Source of the DNA: Thermoleophilia bacterium SCSIO 60948
Lineage (GTDB): Bacteria; Actinomycetota; Thermoleophilia; Solirubrobacterales; 70-9
NCBI GenBank assembly: GCA_021496505.1
Contig: CP053031.1
Span: 2,224,001 to 2,288,000, forward strand
Direction: 5' to 3'
DNA: 64,000 nt
In this document: one piece after another, positions 17,223 to 24,974 of the stretch
Numbering within the stretch: position 1 is the first letter of the stretch
Layout of the letters: each line of letters starts with the position of its first letter
Position numbers and translations under genes: made by a program
The notes under the pieces: model-generated
What the model was told of the DNA's origin: nothing
The model's input: only the letters and a program-made list of their open reading frames with translations
Database searches by the model: none

Positions 17223-18449
17223 CTAGGCGACGCCGGCGGCGGTCTCCTGCTGCTTCTCGGCGACCTCGGTCTGGACGCGAGCGGTCTCCTGGAGCTTCTC
17301 GTCGACGTTTCGGCCCATCAGGACCTCCTTGGCGATGACGAGGCGCTGGATCTGCGAGGTGCCTTCGTATAGCTGCATGATCTTCGCGTCGCGCATCAGC
17401 TTCTCGACGGGGTAGTCCTTGATGAACCCGTAGCCGCCGTAGACCTGGACGGCGTCGGTCGCGCACTCCATCGCCGAGTCCGCTGCGAAGCGCTTGGCGT
17501 GCGAGCAGGCGAGCGTGTTGCGAAGCCCCGAGTCGAGCTTCGCGGCCGACGCCCAGGTCAGAAGCCGCGCGGCCTCCACCTTCGTCGCCATGTCGGCGAT
17601 CATGAACGAGACGGCCTGGTGCATCGCGATCGGCACGCCGAACTGAACGCGCTCCTTCGAGTACTCCGAGGCGAACTCGAGCGCCGCGCGGGCGATTCCG
17701 GTGGCCATCGCCGCGACGCCGGGACGCGTCCGGTCGAGGGTCATCATCGCGAGCTTGAAGCCCTTGTTCTCCTCGCCGAGCATGTTCTCGGCCGGGACCT
17801 CGGTCTCGTTGAACGTGATCGTCGCGGTGTTCGACGCGCGCTGGCCGAGCTTGTCTTCCTTCTTGTCGACCGTGACGGTGTCGTCCTTCGGCACGACGAA
17901 GGCGCTGATCCCGCGGTGGCCGGCCTCACGGTCGGTCTTCGCGTAGACCGTGAACCAGTCGGCGTAGGAGCCGTTGGTGATGAAGCACTTCGAGCCGTTG
18001 ATGACGTACTTGTCACCCTTCTTGGTGGCTGTCGTCTTCATGCCCGAGACGTCCGAGCCGGCGTCGGGCTCGGTGAGGCAGAACGAGGCCAGCTTCGGCT
18101 CCTCGATCAGCATCCCGAGGAAGTGCTTCTTGATCTCCTCCGAGCCGCCGAGCAGGACGGGCGCGCTCGCCAGGCCGTTGGCCTCGAGCGACGTTCCGAT
18201 GCCCGAGCAGCCCCAGCCGAACTCCTCCTCGATCAGGCAGCCCGAGAGCGTGTCGAGCCCCGCGCCGCCGTACTGCTCGGGGACGTGGGTGTTCATCAGG
18301 CCGATGTCCCAGGCCTTCTGGATGATGTCGGCGGGCCAGGTGCCCTCCTTGTCGTACTCCCACGCGACCTTGCGGATGTCCTTCTCCGCAAACGAGTGAG
18401 CGAGCTCGCGCAGGTCCTTCTGCTCGTCGGTGAGCGTCAGATCGACCAT
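17223..18449 (-). CDS. Acyl-CoA dehydrogenase
   Basis: A 408-residue FAD-dependent acyl-CoA dehydrogenase for the first step of beta-oxidation, passing electrons to ETF. Seen: FAD/substrate motif FCLTEPDAGSDVSG, KCFITNGSYADWF, AENMLGEENKGFK, YGGYGFIKDYPVEKLMRDA, and the catalytic base E362 in QLYEGTSQIQR, the short/medium-chain position. The C-terminus is extended by a Glu/Gln-rich tail (TARVQTEVAEKQQET). AAAGGA precedes the ATG. A TetR-type palindrome lies 32 bases upstream and a strong terminator downstream, so it is probably monocistronic and fatty-acid regulated. Confidence 0.9.
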   Translation of the reverse strand: MVDLTLTDEQKDLRELAHSFAEKDIRKVAWEYDKEGTWPADIIQKAWDIGLMNTHVPEQYGGAGLDTLSGCLIEEEFGWGCSGIGTSLEANGLASAPVLLGGSEEIKKHFLGMLIEEPKLASFCLTEPDAGSDVSGMKTTATKKGDKYVINGSKCFITNGSYADWFTVYAKTDREAGHRGISAFVVPKDDTVTVDKKEDKLGQRASNTATITFNETEVPAENMLGEENKGFKLAMMTLDRTRPGVAAMATGIARAALEFASEYSKERVQFGVPIAMHQAVSFMIADMATKVEAARLLTWASAAKLDSGLRNTLACSHAKRFAADSAMECATDAVQVYGGYGFIKDYPVEKLMRDAKIMQLYEGTSQIQRLVIAKEVLMGRNVDEKLQETARVQTEVAEKQQETAAGVA

Positions 18450-18480
18450 CTGATTCGGGTCCTTTCGGAAATCTCTTCGA

Positions 18481-18496
18481 TTGACTGGTCAGTCAA
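18481..18496. promoter_or_regulatory. Candidate operator of the acyl-CoA dehydrogenase gene
   Basis: TTGACTG-GT-CAGTCAA: 7-bp arms around a 2-base centre, 32 bases before the acyl-CoA dehydrogenase start. The form is typical of TetR-family regulators of fatty-acid degradation. On the minus strand its outer half (TTGACT) could also serve as a -35 element. Confidence 0.45.
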
Positions 18497-18555
18497 CCGG
18501 CGAAAGGGTAGCCGACCTGCAGGCGCCGGCATAGCGCTCCTCTACTCTCGGAGCG

Positions 18556-18978
18556 ATGGCGCTCGCGCTCTCGAACGGCGAGATCATCCTCGTGATCGTC
18601 GCCGCGGTGATCCCGATCGCGGCGGTCTCGTTCGCGATCTCGGGCGATGCGTTCGGGTCGATCGGCAAGGGCGGGCTCGAGACCTCGAAGCCGCCCCCGG
18701 AGCCGATGATGGCCCGCTCGCAGGAAATCCGGCAGATGGTCGAGGCCAAGTCGGCGCGCCGGGTCCGCAAGGGGCTCGAGCCGCTCGACGTCGACGCCGA
18801 GATCGCGCGGCTCAAACGCGACACCTCGCCGGCCGCCTCGCGGGACCGCGAGCTCGTCGCCGAGGTGCGGACGATGGTCGAGGCGCGGAACAAGCGCCGG
18901 CAGCGCAAGGGCATGGAGCCGCTCGATGTCGAGGCCGAGGTCGCGCGGCGGATGAAGGAGCTCGGGGAGATCGGCTGA
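18556..18978 (+). CDS. Membrane-anchored hypothetical protein with internal repeat
   Basis: A 140-residue protein: one N-terminal membrane helix (IILVIVAAVIPIAAVSFAIS), a linker, then two copies of a ~30-residue charged helical unit, IRQMVEAKSARRVRKGLEPLD-V and VRTMVEARNKRRQRKGMEPLD-V, separated by about 55 residues. The cytoplasmic part is basic. I do not recognise the family. Its stop shares one base with the start of the following small gene (TGATG), implying coupled translation. Confidence 0.65.
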   Translation: MALALSNGEIILVIVAAVIPIAAVSFAISGDAFGSIGKGGLETSKPPPEPMMARSQEIRQMVEAKSARRVRKGLEPLDVDAEIARLKRDTSPAASRDRELVAEVRTMVEARNKRRQRKGMEPLDVEAEVARRMKELGEIG

Positions 18979-19214
18979 TGGCGAAGTTCGACGTCGGCTT
19001 CGAGGGCGAGCACAAGGCTACGTTCGATACATCGCCGGAGGCCTGCGCGTGGGCGGCTGAGGCCGGGGATACCGGCCGGCGAGTCTTCGTCGTGAGCCGA
19101 GGCGTCTTCGGCAGCCGCCTCGTCGCCGTCTTCCCGCCGGAAGAGATGGAAGGCGGCGTCGCCGACTGGAAGGCCAGCCGGGTGCGCGTCGAGAATTGGG
19201 AGCTTCCTCGCTGA
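18978..19214 (+). CDS. Small hypothetical protein
   Basis: A 78-residue soluble protein (MAKFDVGFEGEHKATF..., ending VRVENWELPR), not recognised. The start ATG overlaps the preceding stop by one base. The acidic-aromatic pattern (VFGSRLVAVFPPEEM) suggests a compact alpha/beta fold. Likely an operon partner of the membrane protein before it. Confidence 0.6.
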   Translation: MAKFDVGFEGEHKATFDTSPEACAWAAEAGDTGRRVFVVSRGVFGSRLVAVFPPEEMEGGVADWKASRVRVENWELPR

Positions 19215-19251
19215 AGCCAGAAGGCGCGGCGTGAAGGTCGCGGCGGCTCGC

Positions 19252-19476
19252 CTACCTGTCGACGGTCGTGCGTGAATTGCTCCGGTCGCGAATCCGTTTG
19301 CGGACCGTCCAGGCGACCTCCGCTGCGACCAGGAGGAGGATCGGAACGACGGTCACGCCTCGAGTGCCATCGGCGACCAACTGCGCAACGAGCAGCGTGA
19401 GGCCGCCGACGAGAAGAGCGAAGGTGAGCATCGCCGCTCCGACCTCAATCCGTCGTCCCACTGGATCACCTGCCAT
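19252..19476 (-). CDS. Small two-helix membrane protein
   Basis: A 74-residue protein with two predicted membrane helices (AAMLTFALLVGGLTLLVAQLV and TVVPILLLVAAEVAWTV) and a basic cytoplasmic tail (RKRIRDRSNSRTTVDR). The function is unknown. It lies 23 bases downstream of the Lrp-type gene on the same strand. Very long reading frames through this region on the same strand are antisense to the permease and were dismissed. Confidence 0.5.
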   Translation of the reverse strand: MAGDPVGRRIEVGAAMLTFALLVGGLTLLVAQLVADGTRGVTVVPILLLVAAEVAWTVRKRIRDRSNSRTTVDR

Positions 19477-19499
19477 GAGTCCGGTGTTGCCCGAGCCGG

Positions 19500-19994
19500 C
19501 TACCGCCCCACCGGCAGCGGGCCCGGCGCCTTGATCCGCCTCAGCGCGAAGTTTGAGCGGACGTCGTTGACGAAGTCGAGCTTGAGCAGGTGGTCGAAGA
19601 GGAAGCGCTCGTAGGCCGCGAGGTCGGGGACGGCAATCTCGAGCAGGAAGTCGGCTGAGCCGGAGACGATGTGAGCCGAGATGACCTCTGGCGCCTCGGT
19701 GAGCGTCTTGGTGATCGCCTCTGCTGTGCCCGGTGAGTGCTCGGAGACCCGCAGCTCGGCGAAGATCGTCAGGTCGAGGCCGAGTCGCGTGCGATCGAGC
19801 TCGGCGCGGTAGCCGGCAATCAGACCGCTCTCCTCGAGCCGGCGCACCCGCCGCAGACACGGCGATGGAGAGAGGTGGAGCTTCTCGGCGAGCGCGGCGT
19901 TCGTGATCCGGCCATCGCGCTGGAGGACGTCGAGGATCTTGCGATCCGTGGCATCGAGAGGCACATTCTGCTCGCTGGAGGTCACGCCACGCAC
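19500..19994 (-). CDS. Lrp/AsnC-family transcriptional regulator
   Basis: A 164-residue regulator. N-terminal winged helix LDATDRKILDVLQRDGRITNAALAEKLHLSPSPCLRRVRRLEESGLI, hinge GYRAELDRTRLGLDL, then the RAM/AsnC ligand-binding domain (VISAHIVSGSADFLLEIAVPDLAAYERFLFDHL). It is divergent from an APC-type amino-acid permease with a 67-base gap, the standard arrangement in which an Lrp protein senses an amino acid and switches its transporter. Confidence 0.9.
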   Translation of the reverse strand: MRGVTSSEQNVPLDATDRKILDVLQRDGRITNAALAEKLHLSPSPCLRRVRRLEESGLIAGYRAELDRTRLGLDLTIFAELRVSEHSPGTAEAITKTLTEAPEVISAHIVSGSADFLLEIAVPDLAAYERFLFDHLLKLDFVNDVRSNFALRRIKAPGPLPVGR

Positions 19995-20061
19995 GATAGT
20001 TGCTCATAGATCGCCTTGCCAGGACGGAGTTGGCACCACATGCCACGACTTCTCGCGGATC

Positions 20062-21294
20062 ATGTCTCCTATGGCGATTCTGACGACACGTTCTGCCACC
20101 GCCCTCTACATCTCCGCGATCCTCGGCCCAGGCCTCCTGCTGACTCCGGCGATCGCGGTCGAGACCGCCGGCCCGGCCTCCGTCGTCGCCTGGGGCGCGC
20201 TGCTCCTGCTTTCGATCCCGCTCGCGGTGACCTTCGCCGCGCTCGGCGTGCGCTACCCCGAGGCCGGCGGAACCGCCGCCTACGCGCGGGCGGCGTTCGG
20301 GGCGGCCGCGGGCCGCGCGACCGGGTGGCTGTTCCTCGCCGGGGTGGTCGTCGGCGCGCCGGTCGTCGCCTACGCCGGAGCCGGCTACGTCGGTGACGTT
20401 GCGGGCTTCGGCAGCGCGGGAGTCGCGGCGATCGGCCTCGTTCTCGTCGCGATCGTCATCGCGCTCGTCGCGCGTGGAATCGCCGCGACCGCTCGGGTCC
20501 AACTCGCGCTGACGAGCATCCTCGCGCTGACGATCTCCGTCGCGATCGCCTTCGCACTGCCCGAGTCGACCGCATCGAACTGGACCCCGTTCGCCCCCCA
20601 CGGCTGGGTTGCGGTCGGCGGTGCGGCGAGCGTGCTGATGTTCTCGTTCATCGGCTGGGAGGCCGTCTCGCACATGGCCGGCGAGCTGCCCGACCCCCGC
20701 CGCCAGCTGCCACGGGCGATCGCGAGCGCGCTCGTCGTGATCGCCGTGCTCTACGCGGGGCTCGCGATCGCCACCGTCGGCGTCCTCGGCTCGACCCCCT
20801 CCCCCGTCGCGATCGCCGAGCTGATGGAGACCGGCTTCGGCGAGACCGGCCGCCGCGCGACCGTCGCGATAGCGCTGCTGCTGACGATCGGCACGATGAC
20901 GACGTTCGCGACCGGTGCCCTGAAGCTGTCGGGCACGCTCGTACCCCGGATCCGCCCGTCGCGCCGGCTCGGCTTCCTCGCGCTGGCTTCCGCGCTGGCG
21001 CTCGCTGGGCTCGGAGTCGGGGTGCTCGGCGCCGGCGGCCTCACCCACGCCTCGAGCGCGTGCTTCGTCAGCGTCTACGTGTTCGCGACCGCGGCCGGCG
21101 TGCGGATGCTCAGCGGCGCGACGCGCGCCGCCGCCGCGGTCTCGCTCGTCGCGAGCGCGGTGCTGGTCGCCTTCGCCGGCCCCTACCTCGCGATCCCGGC
21201 GACAGTCGCCCTCATCGCCGCGTTCGGCCCCGCCGTCGTGCGCCGTATGCGCAGCGAGCCGACGCCGCGCGACTGCCCGATGCCGAGCCACTGA
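20062..21294 (+). CDS. APC-family amino-acid permease (YjeH-like)
   Basis: A 410-residue transporter with about 12 helices. The first helix ends GPGLLLTPAIAVETAGPASVVAW, and FSFIGWEAVSHMAGELPDPRRQLPRAI is the characteristic helix-6/loop region of the YjeH-like branch, which exports branched-chain or sulfur amino acids. ATG 20062 and ATG 20071 are both possible; reading further upstream is antisense to the Lrp gene. Divergence from the Lrp/AsnC gene supports amino-acid-dependent control. Confidence 0.85.
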   Translation: MSPMAILTTRSATALYISAILGPGLLLTPAIAVETAGPASVVAWGALLLLSIPLAVTFAALGVRYPEAGGTAAYARAAFGAAAGRATGWLFLAGVVVGAPVVAYAGAGYVGDVAGFGSAGVAAIGLVLVAIVIALVARGIAATARVQLALTSILALTISVAIAFALPESTASNWTPFAPHGWVAVGGAASVLMFSFIGWEAVSHMAGELPDPRRQLPRAIASALVVIAVLYAGLAIATVGVLGSTPSPVAIAELMETGFGETGRRATVAIALLLTIGTMTTFATGALKLSGTLVPRIRPSRRLGFLALASALALAGLGVGVLGAGGLTHASSACFVSVYVFATAAGVRMLSGATRAAAAVSLVASAVLVAFAGPYLAIPATVALIAAFGPAVVRRMRSEPTPRDCPMPSH

Positions 21295-21363
21295 ACGCCG
21301 CCGCCCGTGGACATAAAGACCCCTCGCGCCGAGCGCATCCGATTGCCTAGGATCGGAAACGTC

Positions 21364-21705
21364 ATGAGCGAAGCCGACCGTGCCATCGACCTCGAGGACC
21401 TGCTCGTCAGGCCGGGGACGTACTTCAACCCGCAGACCGAGATCGTCGTCGTGGTCGACGACTCCGTTTCGATCGACCAGGACGTGTTCGACATGGAGCC
21501 CTACGAGGGCGCGGACTGGGTCCGGATCTCCGACGAGGTCCCCGTCGACTCCGACGAGCTCGACGCGACGATGGAGGACTTCCAGACCGGCGCGCAGCTC
21601 GGCCAGACCGAGATCGACGACACGACGCTCGAGGTCGATCGCGACGACGGCCCCGACGACGAGCCCGACGAACCGGAGCCCGACCCTGATCCCGACGAGG
21701 CCTGA
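21364..21705 (+). CDS. Highly acidic hypothetical protein
   Basis: A 113-residue protein with a low predicted isoelectric point. Residues 1-75 could fold (AIDLEDLLVRPGTYFNPQTEIVVVVDDSVSID); the last 40 are Asp/Glu/Pro repeats (DDGPDDEPDEPEPDPDPDEA). Not recognised. ATG 21364 is chosen over an in-frame ATG at 21307, which adds a basic stretch. Its end lies against the GNAT gene, whose start is unclear. Confidence 0.6.
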   Translation: MSEADRAIDLEDLLVRPGTYFNPQTEIVVVVDDSVSIDQDVFDMEPYEGADWVRISDEVPVDSDELDATMEDFQTGAQLGQTEIDDTTLEVDRDDGPDDEPDEPEPDPDPDEA

Positions 21706-21712
21706 CCAGGCC

Positions 21713-22237
21713 CTGCGGACGCCGTCGAGCGTCCGCCTCGACGCCGAGGTCCCGGACACCGACCTGCACCTCGACTTCGCGGCGGCGCACTTCGGCGACC
21801 CGCGGGTCGCCGATTGGCACTGGCCGGGGTCGCGCGGCGGCGCGCGATCGGTCGAGCAGGTGCGCGAGATGCTGATCGCCCACGCCGTCGGTGCCGAGCG
21901 CGACGGCTACACGCTGTGGTGGTGGCGCGAGCGCTCGAGCGGCGACCCCGTCGGGATGGTCGGTCTGCATCCGGTCGAGATCGAGGGCTCCGACGAGGTC
22001 GAGGTCGGATGGTCGATCGCGCCGGAGCGCTGGGGCGAAGGACTCGCCGTCGAGGCCGCGGCCGCGTCGATCCGATTCGGGTTCGAGAACTTCGGCCTGA
22101 CGCGCGTCGTCAGCTTCACGATGGTCAACAACCTGCGCTCGCGCCGCGTGATGGAGAAGCTCGGCATGGAGCCCGCGGGCGAGATCGACCGCTACGGGAT
22201 CCCGCACGTGCTGTTCCGGCTGACCGCTCCGCGTTAG
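21713..22237 (+). CDS. GNAT-family acetyltransferase (start codon uncertain)
   Basis: A RimJ/RimL-type N-acetyltransferase of about 175 residues: VGMVGLHPVEIEG, EVEVGWSIAPERWGEGLAVEAAAASIRFGFENFGLTRVVSFTMVNNLRSRRVMEKLGM, then RYGIPHVLFRL. Acetyl-CoA binding is implied by ERWGEGLA. There is no in-frame ATG, GTG or TTG between the upstream gene's stop and the domain. CTG 21713 is given as a placeholder; CTG 21686, 7 bases after CGGAG, is another candidate. The frame is +1 relative to the acidic gene. Confidence 0.72.
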   Translation: MRTPSSVRLDAEVPDTDLHLDFAAAHFGDPRVADWHWPGSRGGARSVEQVREMLIAHAVGAERDGYTLWWWRERSSGDPVGMVGLHPVEIEGSDEVEVGWSIAPERWGEGLAVEAAAASIRFGFENFGLTRVVSFTMVNNLRSRRVMEKLGMEPAGEIDRYGIPHVLFRLTAPR

Positions 22238-22268
22238 GGGCCGCCCGCCCCGCGCGCGGGCTCCTCAC

Positions 22269-22303
22269 TCGAGGTTGACGCTTCGCGGAAAGGTCCCCCT
22301 CGA
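22269..22303. repeat. Interspersed hairpin repeat, copy A
   Basis: A 35-bp element starting TCGAGGTTGACGCTTCGCGG and ending CTCGA, in the gap between the GNAT and YCII genes. It matches copies at 44747-44781, 58418-58452 and, inverted, 58246-58281. The ends TCGAGG/CCTCGA are complementary. Confidence 0.7.
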
Positions 22304-22456
22304 TCCAGACCGTCCGGCCAGGAGCTCGGAGGGATCCGATCGGCCGCCTCGCACTTCGAAATTTCTTCCGCGACGATGTCGAGAACGCGCGGTCGGCTCC
22401 GCTCAAGGGGTGAAAGGCCGCGAGAGACGCGGCCGCGAACCAAGAGGAGACCCCCG

Positions 22457-22885
22457 ACGCCCCAGTACCTGCTGCTCAAGCACTACCGCGGCGGCCCCGA
22501 GATGCACAAGCCGTTCCCGCCGATGGACCAGTGGGACCCGGCCGACGTCGAGGCCCACATCGAGTTCCAGCGCGGCGTCCAGGAGCTGCTCAGGGAGCGC
22601 GGCGAGTACATCGACGCTCAGGCGCTGACGCCCGAGGAGACGTTCTTCGTCCGCTACGACGGCGAGGGCAGCGCGCCCGTCACCACCGATGGACCGCACC
22701 CCGAGACGAAGGACCTGATCGCGGGCTGGTTCATGATCGACGTCGACTCACGCGACCGCGCGCTCGAGATCGCGGCCTACGTCTCCTCCGAGCCCGGCCC
22801 GAGGGGCGAGCCGATGTACGAGTGGATCGGGATCCGCGAGGTCATGTCGCCGCTCCCGCCGAAGGACGGCGACGCGGCCGCTTGA
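22457..22885 (+). CDS. YCII-related protein with probable non-AUG start
   Basis: A protein of about 142 residues of the YCII-related (DGPF-type) family: YLLLKHYRGG, the segment VTTDGPHPETKDLIAGWFMIDV with the typical DGP...E-K motif, then AAYVSSEPGPRGEPMYEWIGIREV. Such proteins are commonly encoded with ECF42 sigma factors, as here. The family starts M-x-x-Y-L-L-L, but this position holds ACG CCC CAG TAC, 6 bases after a good AGGAGA site (22445-22450). The only upstream ATG (22376) adds an Arg-rich stretch unlike the family. ACG 22457 is therefore proposed. Confidence 0.75.
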   Translation, partial: TPQYLLLKHYRGGPEMHKPFPPMDQWDPADVEAHIEFQRGVQELLRERGEYIDAQALTPEETFFVRYDGEGSAPVTTDGPHPETKDLIAGWFMIDVDSRDRALEIAAYVSSEPGPRGEPMYEWIGIREVMSPLPPKDGDAAA

Positions 22886-22905
22886 CCGGCCGCCGGACGA
22901 ATCCC

Positions 22906-24090
22906 GTGGACGAGGGCGCCCTGCGCGCCCTCGTCCCGCGCGTTCTCGCTGGGCTGGTGCGTCGCGGCGAGGACTTCGACACGGCGGAGGACGCGCTCCA
23001 GGAGGCGCTGATCGAGGCTCTGCGCGCCTGGCCCGAGAACCCGCCCGACGATGCCGAGGCCTGGCTCGCCTCCGTCGCCCGCCGGCGGCTGATCGACGCG
23101 CGGCGCAGCGACACCGCTCGGCGCGAGCGCGAGGACGTCGTCGCGCTCGACCCCGGACCCGCACGGAGCGAGGCCGTCGGCGATGACACGCTGTTCCTGC
23201 TCTTCGTCTGCGCGAACCCGGACCTCTCCCCCGCCTCACAGATCGCCCTCACGCTGCGCGCCGTCGGCGGCCTGACGACGCGCGAGATCGCCGAGGCGTT
23301 CCTCGTCCCGGAGGCGACGATGGCGCAGCGGATCAGCCGCGCGAAGCGAACGCTCCGCGGGCGGAGCTTCGACCGGCCCGGCGACCTCGCGGTGGTCCTG
23401 CGCGTCCTCTACCTGATCTACACGACCGGCCACGGCGGCCGGGTCGACCTGACCGTCGAGGCGATCCGGCTGACGCGCCAGCTCTGCCTCGCGACAGACG
23501 AGCCCGAGGCGCGCGGCCTGCTGGCGCTGATGCGGCTGAACCACGCGCGGCTGCCGGCGCGCTTCGACGCGGCGGGCCGGATCGTCACGCTCGACCGCCA
23601 GGACCGCAGTCTCTGGGACCGTGTCGAGATCGGCGAGGGGGTTCGGATCCTGCAGTCGGCACTCGCGGACTCCGGGGAGAGCGGGCGCGGCCGCTACCAG
23701 ATCGAGGCCGCGATCGCGGCCCTCCACGACGACGCCTCGAGCGCCGAGGAGACCGATTGGCCGCAGATTCTGGAGTGGTACGACGAGCTCGTCGCGCTGT
23801 CGCGAGACCCCGTCTCCGACGACCCCGCGGCGGTACTCGGCCGGGCCGTCGCCGTCGGGCACGTCGACGGGGCGCGGGCCGGGCTCGCCGCGCTCGAGCC
23901 GCTTCGCGGGGTGATCGGGGAGCGCCACCGCTGGCACGCCGTCCGCGCGCACCTGCTCGAGCTCGGCGGCGAGAACGCGGCGGCGGCCGAAGCGTTCGCG
24001 GAGGCCTCCAGGCGCGCGACCGACGTCGCCGAGCGCGACCACCTGGTCCGCCAGGCGGCGCGCCTGCGCACGGGCGCCGCGTCCGAATAG
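22906..24090 (+). CDS. RNA polymerase sigma factor, ECF42 type (DUF6596/TPR tail)
   Basis: A 394-residue ECF sigma factor. Region 2 (EDFDTAEDALQEALIEALRAWPENPPDDAEAWLASVARRRLID) and region 4 (LTLRAVGGLTTREIAEAFLVPEATMAQRISRAKRTL) are followed by the long helical C-terminal domain (DUF6596, about 200 residues: LYLIYTTGHG, LLALMRLNHAR, LDRQDRSLWDR) that defines ECF42 and replaces an anti-sigma factor as regulatory module. TTG 22882 overlapping the YCII stop (TTGA) is an alternative start. It pairs with the upstream YCII protein; the Bcp gene follows. Confidence 0.88.
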   Translation: MDEGALRALVPRVLAGLVRRGEDFDTAEDALQEALIEALRAWPENPPDDAEAWLASVARRRLIDARRSDTARREREDVVALDPGPARSEAVGDDTLFLLFVCANPDLSPASQIALTLRAVGGLTTREIAEAFLVPEATMAQRISRAKRTLRGRSFDRPGDLAVVLRVLYLIYTTGHGGRVDLTVEAIRLTRQLCLATDEPEARGLLALMRLNHARLPARFDAAGRIVTLDRQDRSLWDRVEIGEGVRILQSALADSGESGRGRYQIEAAIAALHDDASSAEETDWPQILEWYDELVALSRDPVSDDPAAVLGRAVAVGHVDGARAGLAALEPLRGVIGERHRWHAVRAHLLELGGENAAAAEAFAEASRRATDVAERDHLVRQAARLRTGAASE

Positions 24091-24099
24091 GCTCGCCGC

Positions 24100-24588
24100 A
24101 TGGCGACCGAACTCCCTGAGGGAATGCCCGCCGAGGGCGACGAGGCTCCCGACTTCACGCTGCCCGACCAGAATGGCGACGAGGTGACGCTGTCCGAGCT
24201 GCGCGGCCAGCCGGTCGTCGTCTACTTCTACCCCAAGGCCGGCACCTCGGGCTGCACGACGCAGGCCTGCGGGATCCGCGACCGCTCGGACGAGTACGCG
24301 GCGGCCGGCGCGCGCGTCCTCGGCCTCTCCCCCGACCCGATCAAGGCGATCAAGCGCTTCGCCGACAAGGAGTCGCTCGAATTCACGCTGCTCGCCGACG
24401 AGGACCACGCGGTCGCCGAGCGCTACGGCACCTGGGTCGAGAAGTCGATGTACGGGCGCACCTACATGGGCGTCTCGCGCTCGACCTTCATCGTCGACGC
24501 CGACGGCAGGCTCGCGACGGTGATGCCGAAGGTGACGCCCAAGCAGCACGACGACAAGGTCCTGAAGGCGCTCGCCGAACTCGGATGA
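24100..24588 (+). CDS. bcp: Thiol peroxidase of the Bcp/PrxQ family
   Basis: A 162-residue peroxiredoxin that reduces H2O2 and organic peroxides. YPKAGTSGCTTQACGIRD holds the peroxidatic Cys and the resolving Cys five residues later, as in atypical two-Cys Bcp. APDFTLPDQNGDEVTLSELRGQPVVVYFYP and GVSRSTFIVDADG complete the fold. ATG 24100 is 9 bases after the sigma factor stop, so it may be cotranscribed. The last 4 bases overlap the next gene (ATGA). Confidence 0.9.
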   Translation: MATELPEGMPAEGDEAPDFTLPDQNGDEVTLSELRGQPVVVYFYPKAGTSGCTTQACGIRDRSDEYAAAGARVLGLSPDPIKAIKRFADKESLEFTLLADEDHAVAERYGTWVEKSMYGRTYMGVSRSTFIVDADGRLATVMPKVTPKQHDDKVLKALAELG

Positions 24589-24956
24589 ACCAGCGGACGA
24601 TCGACCGCGCGATCGGCGGCATCGCGACCGGCGTCGGCATCGCCGCGGCGATCTCCCCGCGCCATCTGCTCCGCGCCTACGGCGTCGACGCCGCCGAAGT
24701 CACCGGGAGCGCCACGCTCGGATGGCGGCTGTTCGCGGCGCGCAACCTCGTCATCGGGCCGAGGGTCTTCCAGGGCGACGCCGATGCGAGGCGGACCGCG
24801 ATCGCGGTCCAGGCCCTCGACCAGGCCGCCTTCCTCGCGGCGCTGCGAAACCGCGACGTCCCGGCGCCGACGGCGATCGCTGCGATGGCGACGTCCGGCG
24901 CGATCATCGCGCTTGGCCTCCTCGGGCGAGACGGCGAGTCCGCTCGCACCGACTGA
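24585..24956 (+). CDS. Small membrane protein, DUF4267-like
   Basis: A 123-residue protein with about three weakly hydrophobic helices (GIATGVGIAAAISPRHLLRAYGV, SATLGWRLFAARNLVIG, AMATSGAIIALGLLG). The ISPR...LLRAYGV and GWRLFAARNL pattern resembles DUF4267 proteins of unknown function. It is translationally coupled to bcp by an ATGA overlap. Confidence 0.65.
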   Translation: MNQRTIDRAIGGIATGVGIAAAISPRHLLRAYGVDAAEVTGSATLGWRLFAARNLVIGPRVFQGDADARRTAIAVQALDQAAFLAALRNRDVPAPTAIAAMATSGAIIALGLLGRDGESARTD

Positions 24957-24974
24957 CGGCTCGCGCCGCGCGGG

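Noticed and set aside
19500-21759. 835-codon minus-strand frame running through the permease and Lrp gene
   Set aside because: Only the last 74 codons (from ATG 19476) look like a protein; the rest is antisense.
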